Both the position numbers and the translations under genes were made by a program. From SPCO01 sp964427285 (GTDB lineage: Bacteria > Chloroflexota > Limnocylindria > Limnocylindrales > CSP1-4), in the NCBI GenBank assembly GCA_964427285.1, contig CAYRTS010000096.1, forward strand, positions 1-10,211: a stretch of 10,211 nucleotides of DNA. The letters run 5' to 3'. The notes under the pieces were generated by a model. The model had not been told where the DNA came from, searched no databases, and saw only the letters and a program-made list of their open reading frames with translations. Positions within the stretch are counted from its first letter, which is position 1. Every line of letters starts with the position of its first letter. Shown here in pieces: positions 1 through 7,100 of the stretch.

Positions 1-740
1 TCTCGCTCCGATCCGATGAGCAGGTTGCGATCGCCGACGCCACCGAAGCCTGGAGCACCCTGATCGTGGCGGGACCCCGCTCGCGGGATCTGCTGGCCAA
101 GCTGACCGTGGCCGATCTCGGCAACGCCGCCTTCCCGTGGCTGACCGGCAGGGAGATCGAGGTCGCTGGCGTCGGCGTCCGGGCCCTGCGCGTGAACTAC
201 GTCGGCGAGCTGGGCTGGGAGCTGCACGTCCCGATGGCCGACGTCGTCGCGTTGTACGACGCGGTCTGGGCGGCCGGCGAGGCGTTCGGCATCGCGGACT
301 TCGGGCTCTACGCCATGAACAGTCTCCGGATGGAGAAGGCGTACCCCGGCTGGGGGGCCGAGCTCACCAACGAGATCACGCCGGTCGAAGCTGGGACGCT
401 TCGCTTCGTGAAGCTGGATCACGAGTTCAGGGGCCGGGGCGCTGTCGTCGCTGCGGCGGCACGGGGTGCGTCAACCTACCTCGTGTGCCTGCGGGTGGAC
501 GCCATCGACTTCGATGCCGCGGGCGGCGAGCCCGTGTTCGGAGGTGGTCGGGTGATCGGCGTCACCACGTCCGGCGCCTTCGGGCACGCCACAGGCACGA
601 GCCTGGCGTTCGCCTACGTGGATGACGGCTTCGAGGCCGCCGGCCAGGTCCTGGACGTCGAGCTGCTCGGTGATCGGCGTGCAGCCGTGGTTCTGGCAGG
701 TGCCCTGTACGACCCGGAGAACCTGCGCCAGCGTGGATGA
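1..740 (+). CDS. GcvT-domain (aminomethyltransferase / dimethylglycine dehydrogenase-like) protein, C-terminal part
   Basis: The reading frame is open from base 3 leftwards off the window, so the start is not visible; the GTG at 66 is internal. The visible 245 residues match the folate-binding GCV_T domain followed by the GCV_T C-terminal barrel. The first part carries AWSTLIVAGPRSRDLL, then YVGELGWELHVP near base 198 and FGLYAMNSLRMEKAYPGWG near base 301, all typical of this fold. The frame ends in YDPENLRQRG, as in dimethylglycine and sarcosine dehydrogenases. Family members bind tetrahydrofolate and take up the one-carbon unit released when an N-methyl or aminomethyl group is oxidised. The wording of the motifs is closer to the multidomain FAD-dependent dimethylglycine/sarcosine dehydrogenases than to stand-alone GcvT, but the N-terminal FAD domain that would prove this lies outside the window. 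It converges on the next gene with only 51 bp between stop codons, and I see no good terminator hairpin there. Confidence 0.9.
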   Translation, partial: SLRSDEQVAIADATEAWSTLIVAGPRSRDLLAKLTVADLGNAAFPWLTGREIEVAGVGVRALRVNYVGELGWELHVPMADVVALYDAVWAAGEAFGIADFGLYAMNSLRMEKAYPGWGAELTNEITPVEAGTLRFVKLDHEFRGRGAVVAAAARGASTYLVCLRVDAIDFDAAGGEPVFGGGRVIGVTTSGAFGHATGTSLAFAYVDDGFEAAGQVLDVELLGDRRAAVVLAGALYDPENLRQRG

Positions 741-791
741 CCAAGGCGACGTCACCCAACCCTGGCGGCGCCGTTACGGAGTTCGTCGACG

Positions 792-1169
792 TCAGCTTCC
801 GGGATGCGGGTAGAACGTCTTGTGGACGATTCGCCAGGCATCGTCGATCCGAATCATGGACAGATCGTCGCTGTACCACACGCCGGCGTACTGGCCGCCG
901 AGTCTTACCAGGGCGGTATCGCCTTCGAACGAGAGGCCATCGATGCGCCACTTGTGCGGTCCCGCTAGCGTGACCGCCCGCTTACAGTCGGCGACGAATT
1001 CGTCGAGGGTCGCCCAGTACAACTCGCCCTGCTCGTTGCCGACGATGCAGGCGCGGGGATGGAACGCGCCGGCGAGCTTGGCTTCGTCGCCCGCCATCAT
1101 CCCGTCGTAGTAGGTGCGTACTGTCTCGGTCACAGCGGCGATGTCCGCCTCGTTGGTCCGCTGACTCAT
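792..1169 (-). CDS. Small NTF2/SnoaL-fold protein (putative lumazine-binding type)
   Basis: This encodes a 125-residue single-domain protein. An N-terminal helix (about residues 8-26, ending YYDGMMAGD) is followed by KLAGAFHPRACIVG, a typical strand-turn of nuclear-transport-factor-2-like proteins, then LDEFVADC (55-62) and C-terminal strands ending WRIVHKTFYPHP. The pattern 'YYxGMxxGDxxKLxxAFHP' resembles the putative lumazine-binding/SnoaL-like families, which include small-molecule isomerases and hydrolases as well as ligand-binding proteins. H37 and H116 could line the pocket, but no function can be assigned. I chose ATG at 1169 over an in-frame TTG at 1193 because GGGAG lies 8 nt upstream of the ATG. 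There is no signal peptide or membrane segment, so it is probably cytoplasmic. A 14-bp palindrome lies 64 bp upstream of the start and may be an operator. Confidence 0.85.
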   Translation of the reverse strand: MSQRTNEADIAAVTETVRTYYDGMMAGDEAKLAGAFHPRACIVGNEQGELYWATLDEFVADCKRAVTLAGPHKWRIDGLSFEGDTALVRLGGQYAGVWYSDDLSMIRIDDAWRIVHKTFYPHPGS

Positions 1170-1232
1170 CTGGTGCGCTCCCTTCTCCGCCAACGGCGGA
1201 CAACGACCCCACTCGGCCCAGGCTCACCGACC

Positions 1233-1246
1233 TGACTGAACAGTCA
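1233..1246. promoter_or_regulatory. Perfect 14-bp palindrome, candidate operator
   Basis: TGACTG-AA-CAGTCA is a perfect 6-bp inverted repeat with a 2-nt centre. Read on the minus strand it contains TTGACT, which could act as a -35 element for the NTF2-like gene, although no convincing TAnnnT lies at the usual distance. Short TGAC..GTCA palindromes are common operators of TetR- and MarR-type repressors. No regulator gene is present in the window, so the assignment is inference from form and position only. Confidence 0.4.
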
Positions 1247-1283
1247 AGGCCCGGAGCGAGCCGTGTCAGGCCGTGTACGCCGG

Positions 1284-1289
1284 TACCAT
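1284..1289 (+). promoter_or_regulatory. TACCAT -10-like hexamer of the dnaE-like 5' copy
   Basis: TACCAT is followed by 9 nt and a TTG codon, matching the layout at the dnaE start (TACCAT, 8 nt, GTG). Both spacers contain ACCTCCC. Whether it still drives transcription is unknown, because the frame behind it closes after 24 codons. Confidence 0.4.
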
Positions 1290-1298
1290 TGACCTCCC

Positions 1299-1373
1299 TT
1301 GACGACCATCGCTCCGAACGACTTCACCCAGCTCCACCGGTCAATGGCTCCGAGTTTGCGCATGGAAGCTTGA
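1299..1373 (+). pseudogene. Diverged copy of the dnaE 5' end (relic)
   Basis: Starting at TTG 1299 the frame reads MTTIAPNDFTQLH, against MTTLAPNDFSHLH at the true dnaE start (10 of 13 residues identical). It then loses resemblance and stops at TGA 1371-1373 after 24 codons. Several of the nucleotide differences over these codons are synonymous third-position changes (GCT/GCC, AAC/AAT, GAC/GAT, TTC/TTT, CTC/CTT), so the copy seems to have diverged while coding was under selection. The resemblance continues upstream into the promoter (CCGT..CAG.CCG..AC..GCCGG..TACCAT..ACCTCCC). It lies just after the stop of the minus-strand aminotransferase gene. It is most likely a remnant of a former or related dnaE copy, or a promoter fragment that moved. 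It is too short to encode a working protein. Confidence 0.55.
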
Positions 1374-1385
1374 CTCGACTGGGTC

Positions 1386-2774
1386 TCAGGCACTCACCGG
1401 ATCGGATGCCACAAGGTCGGCCAGGCACTTGCCGAACAGATCGACGTACTGATCGACATCGGCGGCCGTGTGGGCAAGCGAAACGGTCGGGCCAAGCCAC
1501 CAACCCGACTCCCAGACGCCGCGGTTCGCCAGCCAGACGCGCATGAACGCCCGGAGCTGGGGGTCGTCGGCGGCGCGCGACTCAGCGCCGTTGCGCGGCG
1601 CAGCATCCGAGAAGAAGTAGGCGGCGTGGGCACCGAACTGGGCGACCGTCCAAGGCAGTCCAACGGCGTCGATCGCCGCCCGCAACCCACTGGCCATGCG
1701 CGCGCCGAGCTCGGCCGATCGCTCGAATGCGTCCTCGGTCAGGACCTCGAGAAGCGCTGCGCGCCCGGCTGCCATCGACAGGGCATTCGCGAATAGTGTG
1801 CCGCCGGTCGAGACCTGATCGATCGCCTCGCCCGCGACGAGGTGACCGCCGGCCGGAGGGGCGATGTGGGAGGCGATCTCCTCGGTCATGCCGTAGGCGG
1901 CGAGCGGCACGCCGGCAGCGATCGACTTGCCGATTGTGAGCATGTCGGGCTCCAGGCCGTACGCCCTGGTCAGGCCGCCGTACGCGGTGACGAGCGAGTG
2001 GGTCTCGTCGATCGCGAGCAGGGTGCCCGTCTCGCGGGTCAGCCGCCGAAGTGCGTCGTGAAAACCGGCGTCCGGGAGGATGAACCCGGCGTTCGTCATC
2101 GCCGGCTCGGCGAGCACCACGGCGACATCTCGTCCAGCGAGGGCCGCTTCAAGGGCGTCGACATCGTTGAACCCGATGATCCGGGCCTGACCGGTGATCG
2201 AGCGAGGGAGCCCATGCTCTTCGGGTCGAACCTCGCCGTCTTCGAGCACGACGAGGGTCGCGTCGCCGTGGCCGTGGTACTTCCCATCGAACAGCAGCAC
2301 GATCTCGCGACCGGTCGCCGCTCTGGCGAGTCGGATGACTTCCGTATTCGCCTGCGTCGCCGAGAGCGTGAACTGCCACTTCGGCAACCCGTATCGATCG
2401 GCAAGGTGTTCGGCCACGACGATCGAATCCTCACCGGGCATCAGGAACTGGTTGCCGAGGGCCATCCGCCGGCTCACGGCCTTCACCACGGCGTCTGGCG
2501 CGTGGCCACAGAATGCGCTCATGTCTGCGACATACATATCGAGATACGTGTGCCCGTCGACGTCGGTGATGGTGGCGCCGTGCCCGTGGGCCACGAACAC
2601 CGGCGGGTGCTCATAGAGGTCGTCCATCCACGTCACGGGCACACCCCGCGGCATCGTTCGGCGGGATCGCTCGAGAAGCGCCATCGACTTCGGGCGTTCG
2701 GCCACGAAGCGCGCATTCTCGCGGGCCTCGAGCGCGTCGAGGTGAGTTCGGTCGATCACTGCGGGGGTGGCCAT
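1386..2774 (-). CDS. PLP-dependent class III aminotransferase, glutamate-1-semialdehyde aminomutase-like
   Basis: This encodes a 462-residue fold-type I PLP enzyme. Landmarks in order are a cofactor-phosphate region SATQANTEVIRLAR (138-151), KYHGHGDA (165-172), EPAMTNAG (223-230), IDETHS with the pyridine-binding Asp at 256, the Schiff-base lysine K283 in TIGKSIAAGVPLAAYG, and STGGTLFAN (322-330), which binds the phosphate from the other subunit. This layout is that of glutamate-1-semialdehyde 2,1-aminomutase and its relatives. However, the aminomutase SGTEA and GTFxGNP motifs are altered to SATQA and GTLFAN, and no tetrapyrrole gene is nearby. A role in haem synthesis is therefore unlikely; a catabolic transaminase with unknown amino donor fits better. 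The ATG at 2774 has no Shine-Dalgarno sequence but lies 6 nt after TACCGT, suggesting a leaderless mRNA. No signal peptide is seen. Confidence 0.9.
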   Translation of the reverse strand: MATPAVIDRTHLDALEARENARFVAERPKSMALLERSRRTMPRGVPVTWMDDLYEHPPVFVAHGHGATITDVDGHTYLDMYVADMSAFCGHAPDAVVKAVSRRMALGNQFLMPGEDSIVVAEHLADRYGLPKWQFTLSATQANTEVIRLARAATGREIVLLFDGKYHGHGDATLVVLEDGEVRPEEHGLPRSITGQARIIGFNDVDALEAALAGRDVAVVLAEPAMTNAGFILPDAGFHDALRRLTRETGTLLAIDETHSLVTAYGGLTRAYGLEPDMLTIGKSIAAGVPLAAYGMTEEIASHIAPPAGGHLVAGEAIDQVSTGGTLFANALSMAAGRAALLEVLTEDAFERSAELGARMASGLRAAIDAVGLPWTVAQFGAHAAYFFSDAAPRNGAESRAADDPQLRAFMRVWLANRGVWESGWWLGPTVSLAHTAADVDQYVDLFGKCLADLVASDPVSA

Positions 2775-2780
2775 CGGCGA

Positions 2781-2786
2781 ACGGTA
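2781..2786 (-). promoter_or_regulatory. -10 hexamer TACCGT for leaderless aminotransferase mRNA
   Basis: On the minus strand TACCGT is followed by 6 nt and then the ATG at 2774. A transcript starting at the usual distance from this hexamer would begin at or beside the start codon. No Shine-Dalgarno sequence is present in the preceding 25 bases, which supports leaderless translation. No clear -35 element is seen. Confidence 0.45.
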
Positions 2787-2835
2787 CCAGCCGACCGGAA
2801 CGACGATGTGGCCCCGTGCAATGGGCCTGCGCCCG

Positions 2836-2872
2836 CCGTCACCCGGCTCACCCGGCTATCGTTGACCTCCCG
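2836..2872 (+). repeat. Third copy of the dnaE promoter-type module, without coding part
   Basis: The segment reads CCGTCA.CCGG.CAC..CCGG.CTATCGTTGACCTCCCGG. It lines up with the dnaE upstream region (CCGTCAGCCGGGCAC...CCGGGCTACCATCACCTCCCG) and shares TTGACCTCCC exactly with the copy at 1291-1298 and the two bases before it. TATCGT (2857-2862) would be the -10 hexamer. No extended frame follows; the ATG at 2882 gives only 13 codons. It sits between the aminotransferase start and the cupin stop, both on the other strand. It may be a chance promoter-like match or a small dispersed repeat. Confidence 0.35.
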
Positions 2873-2897
2873 GATCGGTTGATGCAGCCAGCCGATC

Positions 2898-3269
2898 TCA
2901 GGCTTGGGCCGCGGCCTTCTTGAATAGTGGTCCCAGGGAGAAGTACACGACCGGTTCGTCGCCCACGACCCACGCGTCGTGTCCCGGCTGGAGTGCAGCG
3001 ATGTCGCCGGGCCCGAACTCAACCTCCGTCCCGTCCTCGTATGCGACCGCGAAACGACCGGAGATGAATAGCTTGACGTGGAATCGCTCACAGCGTTCGG
3101 TCCCGTCCACGGGAGCCGAATGCTGGGTCCAGTTCCAGCCTGGCTGGACGGTCATCCTTCCGACGTCCTGGCCCATCAGCTCGATCCAGTCGCCGTGCAC
3201 CTTCTCGTACGATTCACCGGCCTCGTCTGGCGCATCGAAGCTCTTACGCTCCACCAGTTCCACGGTCAC
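2898..3269 (-). CDS. Single-domain cupin protein
   Basis: This encodes a 123-residue small beta-barrel of the cupin superfamily. The first motif region is PGWNWTQHSAPVDGTERC (43-60) followed by FHVKLFISGRF (63-73). The second is GPGDIAALQPGHDAWVVGDEP (86-106), the classic PxGHD(A)W turn. H50, H64 and H97 are the visible candidates for metal binding; the strict HxHxxxE set of motif 1 is not complete, so metal binding is uncertain. Members of this small family (W..H, GT..C, PGHDAWVVGDEP) have no agreed function and may bind or isomerise small metabolites. GTG at 3269 is chosen because GGGAG lies 7 nt upstream. It is co-oriented with the aminotransferase 123 bp downstream, but that gene appears to have its own promoter, so a shared transcript is not certain. 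Confidence 0.88.
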   Translation of the reverse strand: MTVELVERKSFDAPDEAGESYEKVHGDWIELMGQDVGRMTVQPGWNWTQHSAPVDGTERCERFHVKLFISGRFAVAYEDGTEVEFGPGDIAALQPGHDAWVVGDEPVVYFSLGPLFKKAAAQA

Positions 3270-3551
3270 ATCCTCTCTCCCGTCCCGGGCCGCTAGCGAA
3301 CCACCCGGCAGTGGACGTTCGCTCGATCGCCCTCGATCTTGGCAGAGAGGGTTCGACCAACGCCCCGAACACTACTCTGTTCCATCTGCGAGCGCCCCTC
3401 GGAGCAGATCGCCGCGCTCCTGTCACCCGCACCCTCAGCGACCCTGGGCCGCGCGATGCCAGGCGTCAACTCTTCACTTGCGGGGGTGGATAGAGCTAGG
3501 CTTGCGACACCTTCGGATCCCGAGGGAACCAAGCCGGAAGGATGGGGCTCC
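3270..3551. other. Divergent intergenic region with a candidate promoter
   Basis: This 282-bp stretch separates the cupin gene (-) from the 118-aa gene (+). It holds the cupin ribosome binding site. For the plus-strand gene it holds a weak candidate promoter: TTCACT at 3473-3478 and TAGGCT at 3497-3502, with an 18-nt spacer. The plus frame of the 118-aa gene is open back to 3339 and contains a Cys-x2-Cys peptide (LLCSICERPSEQIAALLSP, 3372-3428), but no good start signal supports translation there. Confidence 0.4.
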
Positions 3552-3908
3552 ATGACGCGAAGCGGAGATCTGCATGTGACCAAGGAGTGCTCGGCGTACA
3601 AGGGCCTCGCCGGTGACATCTGCACGATCACGTCCTCGAACCTCGAGGAGATCGAGGTCGGCTCAAAGGTTGTCTACGCCCAGGCCGCCGGGGCTGGCTC
3701 GCTGGACACGGACATCGTCCTCGACGCCGGGGACGGCAATACCGGGGCCGGCCACGTCGTGCTCGATCTCGCAGCCGGGAGCGGCGTGGCGACGTTCTCG
3801 GGCGGGACCGGGAAGTTCAGCGGGTTCGAGGCCCGTGTCGATGTCTCGGCCGATGCGGCCGGACTGTGGCACTGGGAGGGGACGTACAGCTTCAGTCCGG
3901 TCGACTGA
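3552..3908 (+). CDS. 118-residue protein of unknown function, likely beta-rich
   Basis: From ATG 3552, with AAGGA about 9 nt upstream, the product is DLHVTKECSAYKGLAGD (6-22) followed by ICTITSSNLEEIEVGSKV (23-40). Then come strand-like segments TDIVLDAG, GHVVLDLAAG, VATFSGGTGKFSGFEARVDVS and a C-terminal WHWEGTYSFSP. Alternating hydrophobic strands, Gly-rich turns and the ending resemble small bacterial beta-barrel proteins that are usually annotated as hypothetical and often secreted; I cannot name a function. C13 and C24 could form a disulfide in an exported relative, but no signal peptide is visible here, either from ATG 3552 or in the open frame upstream to 3339. The start could thus be misplaced, or export may have been lost. 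It is followed 13 nt after the stop by a nested hairpin. Confidence 0.7.
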   Translation: MTRSGDLHVTKECSAYKGLAGDICTITSSNLEEIEVGSKVVYAQAAGAGSLDTDIVLDAGDGNTGAGHVVLDLAAGSGVATFSGGTGKFSGFEARVDVSADAAGLWHWEGTYSFSPVD

Positions 3909-3921
3909 CCCGAGGTCTACT

Positions 3922-3952
3922 TCCACCCCCAGGCCGCGCCTCCATAGGTGGA
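3922..3952 (+). terminator. Nested hairpin after the 118-aa gene, candidate terminator
   Basis: The outer stem TCCACC/GGTGGA (3922-3927 with 3947-3952) encloses an inner stem AGGC/GCCT (3931-3934 with 3938-3941). It begins 13 nt after the stop codon. No T-tract follows, so intrinsic termination is only a suggestion based on position and structure. Confidence 0.4.
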
Positions 3953-4005
3953 CCGACAGGCAGGTAGCCAGCGCGCGCTCCGACGCACGCAGTGAAAGCT
4001 ATGGG

Positions 4006-4019
4006 GTCCCGATTGGGAC
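4006..4019 (+). other. Short hairpin GTCCC-gatt-GGGAC
   Basis: A 5-bp stem with a 4-nt loop lies about 90 bp upstream of the dnaE start, followed by an A-rich stretch (cgtaaaagag). Together with the strong hairpin at 4044-4073 it could be part of a small structured RNA, but no known RNA family was recognised. Confidence 0.3.
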
Positions 4020-4043
4020 GCGTAAAAGAGTTTGAGGGCGAAA

Positions 4044-4073
4044 GGCTGGCGGCTGTTCGCGCAGCCGTCAGCC
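4044..4073. promoter_or_regulatory. Strong 12-bp-stem hairpin upstream of dnaE
   Basis: GGCTGGCGGCTG pairs with CAGCCGTCAGCC across a 6-nt loop (TTCGCG), with one G-T wobble. It ends 18 bp before the TACCAT hexamer of dnaE. If dnaE mRNA is leaderless the hairpin is not in that mRNA. It may instead end an upstream transcript, form part of an unannotated small RNA, or be an operator. No T-tract follows on the plus strand; on the minus strand the flank is TTTCGCCC. Confidence 0.5.
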
Positions 4074-4091
4074 GGGCACGGGTCGCCGGGC

Positions 4092-4097
4092 TACCAT
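4092..4097 (+). promoter_or_regulatory. -10 hexamer TACCAT of dnaE (near-leaderless)
   Basis: TACCAT is followed by CACCTCCC and the GTG at 4106. The 8-nt spacing puts the transcription start within a base or two of the start codon. No Shine-Dalgarno sequence in the correct orientation is present (CACCTCCC is its complement, not the motif), which supports leaderless translation. No good -35 element is seen 16-18 nt upstream. Confidence 0.5.
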
Positions 4098-4105
4098 CAC
4101 CTCCC

Positions 4106-7100
4106 GTGACGACCCTCGCCCCGAATGATTTTTCGCATCTTCACGTCCACTCGGAATTCAGCCTGCTTGACGGCCTCGGCCGGATCACGGAGCTGGTGGA
4201 TGCGGCGGCCCATGCGGGCATGGATTCGATGGCAATCACGGACCACGGCGCGCTCTACGGCGCTGTCGCGTTCTACCAGGCCGCGAAGAACAAGGGCATC
4301 AAGCCGATCATCGGCGTCGAGACGTACGTGGCGCCTCGCTCGATGACATCGAAAGAGGGCAAGGCGGACAGCCAGCCCTTCCACCTGATCCTGCTGGCCA
4401 AGGACTACAAGGGCTACCAGAACCTGTGCCGGCTGGTCACCGATGCCCATATCGACGGGTACTACTACAAGCCCCGCATCGACCACGAGCACCTCGCGAA
4501 GTACAGCGAGGGCCTGATCGGGCTGTCGGCCTGCCTCGGCGGCGAGGTCGCCAGGGCGCTCGAGGTGGACGACTGGGAGCTCGCGCGCAAGGTGGCCGGC
4601 GAATACGGCGACATCTTCGGCAAGGACGGGTTCTTCCTCGAACTCCAGGACCACGGCCTGGCCGAGCAGCGCCGGCTCAACGAACAACTGCTGCGGCTCG
4701 GGCCGGAGGTCGGCCTGCCGCTCGTGGTGACCAACGACCTGCACTACGTCCGTGAAGACCAGTCCGAGGCCCATGACGTGCTGCTGTGCGTCGGCACCGG
4801 CAACAACCTGGACACGCCCAACCGGTTGCGCTTCGAGACGCCGGAGTTCTATCTCAAGTCGGCCGCCCAGATGGCAGCGCTCTTTCCGGGCAACCTCGAC
4901 GCCATCCGCAACACCCGCCGGATCGCGGAGATGACCGATATCGAGCTACCGCTCGGCCAGTTGCGGATCCCGCACTTCCCGGTCCCGGATGGGCACACGA
5001 CGGAGACCTGGCTGCGCGCCGAATGCCAGCGCGGCCTCGAGCGCCGCTATGGCACGGTCACCGTCGAACTCCAGACGCGCCTGGATTACGAGCTGGGCGT
5101 CATCCTGTCGATGGGCTACGCCGGCTACTTCCTGATCGTTGCCGACTTCATCGCGTTCGCCCGCCAGCAAGGGATCCAGACGACCTGTCGGGGCTCGGCG
5201 CCGGGCTCGATCGTGACCTACACCCTTGGGATCACGCCGGTCGACCCGATCCTCTACCAGCTCCCGTTTGAGCGCTTCCTCAACCCGGACCGGGTCACCA
5301 TGCCGGACATCGACGTCGACTTCGAGGACGGCCGACGCGAAGAGGTCATCGCCTACGTCGGGCGCAAGTACGGCCAGGACCACGTCGCCCAGATCATCAC
5401 CTTTGGCACGATGCTGGCGCGGGCCGCGATCCGGGACGTGGGGCGGGTGCTGGGCCACAGCTACGGCGACGTCGATCGGATCGCCAAGGCCGTTCCCAAC
5501 CAGCTCGGGATCCGCCTGGACGAGGCGCTCCAGTCCGCCGCGCTGAAGGAGCAGGTCGACGCGGACCCCGGGGTCAAGCGGATCATCGATTTCGCTCGTC
5601 ACCTCGAGGGCGTCGCCCGGAACGCGTCCACGCACGCGGCCGGCGTGGTCATCAGTCGCGAGCCGCTGACGGAGCTGATGCCGCTCCAGAAGGCGACCAA
5701 CTCGGACGGGCTGATGACCCAGTACGAGATGCACGCCATCGAGGCCCTCGGCCTGCTCAAGTTCGACTTCCTGGGCCTCTCCAACCTGACCATCCTGCGC
5801 CAGGCGGTCGACCTCGTCCGCGCCAACCGAGGGATCGAGATCGACCTCGACACGATCCCGCTCGACGACGCGACCACCTTCGAGCTGCTCGCCTCGGGCG
5901 AGACGACGGGTGTCTTCCAGCTGGAGTCGGCGGGGATGCGGCGGTACGTTCGCGACCTGCGCCCGACGTCGGTCTACGACCTCGCCGCGATGGTCGCGCT
6001 CTACCGACCCGGTCCGATGGACAACATTCCGGCCTACATCCGACGCAAGCACGGTCAGGAGCCGGTCACCTACCTGCATCCGCTGCTGGAGCCGTACCTG
6101 GAGAAGACCTACGGGATCTTCGTCTACCAGGAGGACATCATGTCAGCGGCGATCGCCCTCGGCGGGTTTACCGGTCCGGAGGCGGACACCCTGGGATACG
6201 CGATCCGCAAGAAGAAGTCGGCCGTGCTGCGTGCGCAGAAGGAGAAGTTCGTCACCCAGGCGGCCGAGCGGGGCGTCGCGGCGAACGTCATCGACGCCGT
6301 CTTCAAGGCCTTCGAACCGTTCGAGCGCTACGGCTTCAACAAGGCCCACGCCACCTGCTACGGGTTGATCGCTTACCAGACCGCCTATATGAAGGCGAAC
6401 CACACGGTCGACTACATGACGGCCGTCCTTACGGCCTTCCGCTCCAATGAGGAAAAGGTGGCCGCCGCCGTCGCCGAGTGTCGCCGCATGGGGATCGAAG
6501 TGCTCCCGCCGGATGTCCACACCAGCCACCTCGAGTTCACCGTGGAGGGCGATGCGATCCGGTTCGGGCTCCTCGCCGTCAAGAACGTCGGCCAGGGTGC
6601 CATCGAATCGGTCATCGCCGCGCGCGATGAAGGCGGCCCGTTCCGCTCCCTGACCGACTTCTGCACCCGGATCGACCTCCGTCTCGGCAACCGCAAGGTC
6701 CTCGAGGCGCTGGCCAAGGTCGGCGCGCTGAATGCCTTCGGCCACCCGGCCCAGATCCTGCTCGGCCTGGAGGACGCGGTGGCCGCGGCCCAGGCCACCC
6801 AGCGCGACCGCGTCTCCGGCCAGACCTCACTGTTCGACCTTGGAGCTGCCGATGCGACGGCCTCCGAGCGCCCGCTGCCCGCGGCCACGGAGGTGCCGGT
6901 CCGGGAGCGCTTGCGCTGGGAGAAGGAGCTGCTCGGGCTCTACCTGTCCGAGCATCCGATGGGGGAGGTGGCTGCGCGCCTCCCGCAGTTCGTGACGGCG
7001 TACTCGACCGACCTGCGTGACGAGTCACTCGACGGACAACGGGTGGTGGTCGCGGGGATCGTCACCGGGCGGCGGATGGTCGTGACCAAGGCCAAGGCCA

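Noticed and set aside
741..791. Repeated CGACGTCA at 747-754 and 787-794 between the first two genes
   Set aside because: The core GACGTC is a self-complementary 6-mer that is common in GC-rich DNA, and the second copy overlaps the stop codon of the NTF2-like gene; no hairpin or other structure supports a function.
1261..1276. CCGTGT repeated with a 10-bp period
   Set aside because: Only two short units; better explained as part of the dnaE-like module flank.
1842..2882. Plus-strand open frame (346 codons) opposite the aminotransferase
   Set aside because: It overlaps a well-supported PLP enzyme on the other strand and shows no domain-like pattern.
3992..4105. Upstream extension of dnaE from ATG 3992
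   Set aside because: The 38 extra residues do not look like a DnaE N-terminus, include the strong hairpin and the TACCAT hexamer, and precede the canonical beginning MTTLAPNDFSHLH at GTG 4106.
4946..6079. Long minus-strand open frame (377 codons) inside dnaE
   Set aside because: It lies wholly antisense to confirmed polymerase motifs and has the Arg/Asp/Val/Gly-rich composition of a shadow frame in GC-rich DNA.
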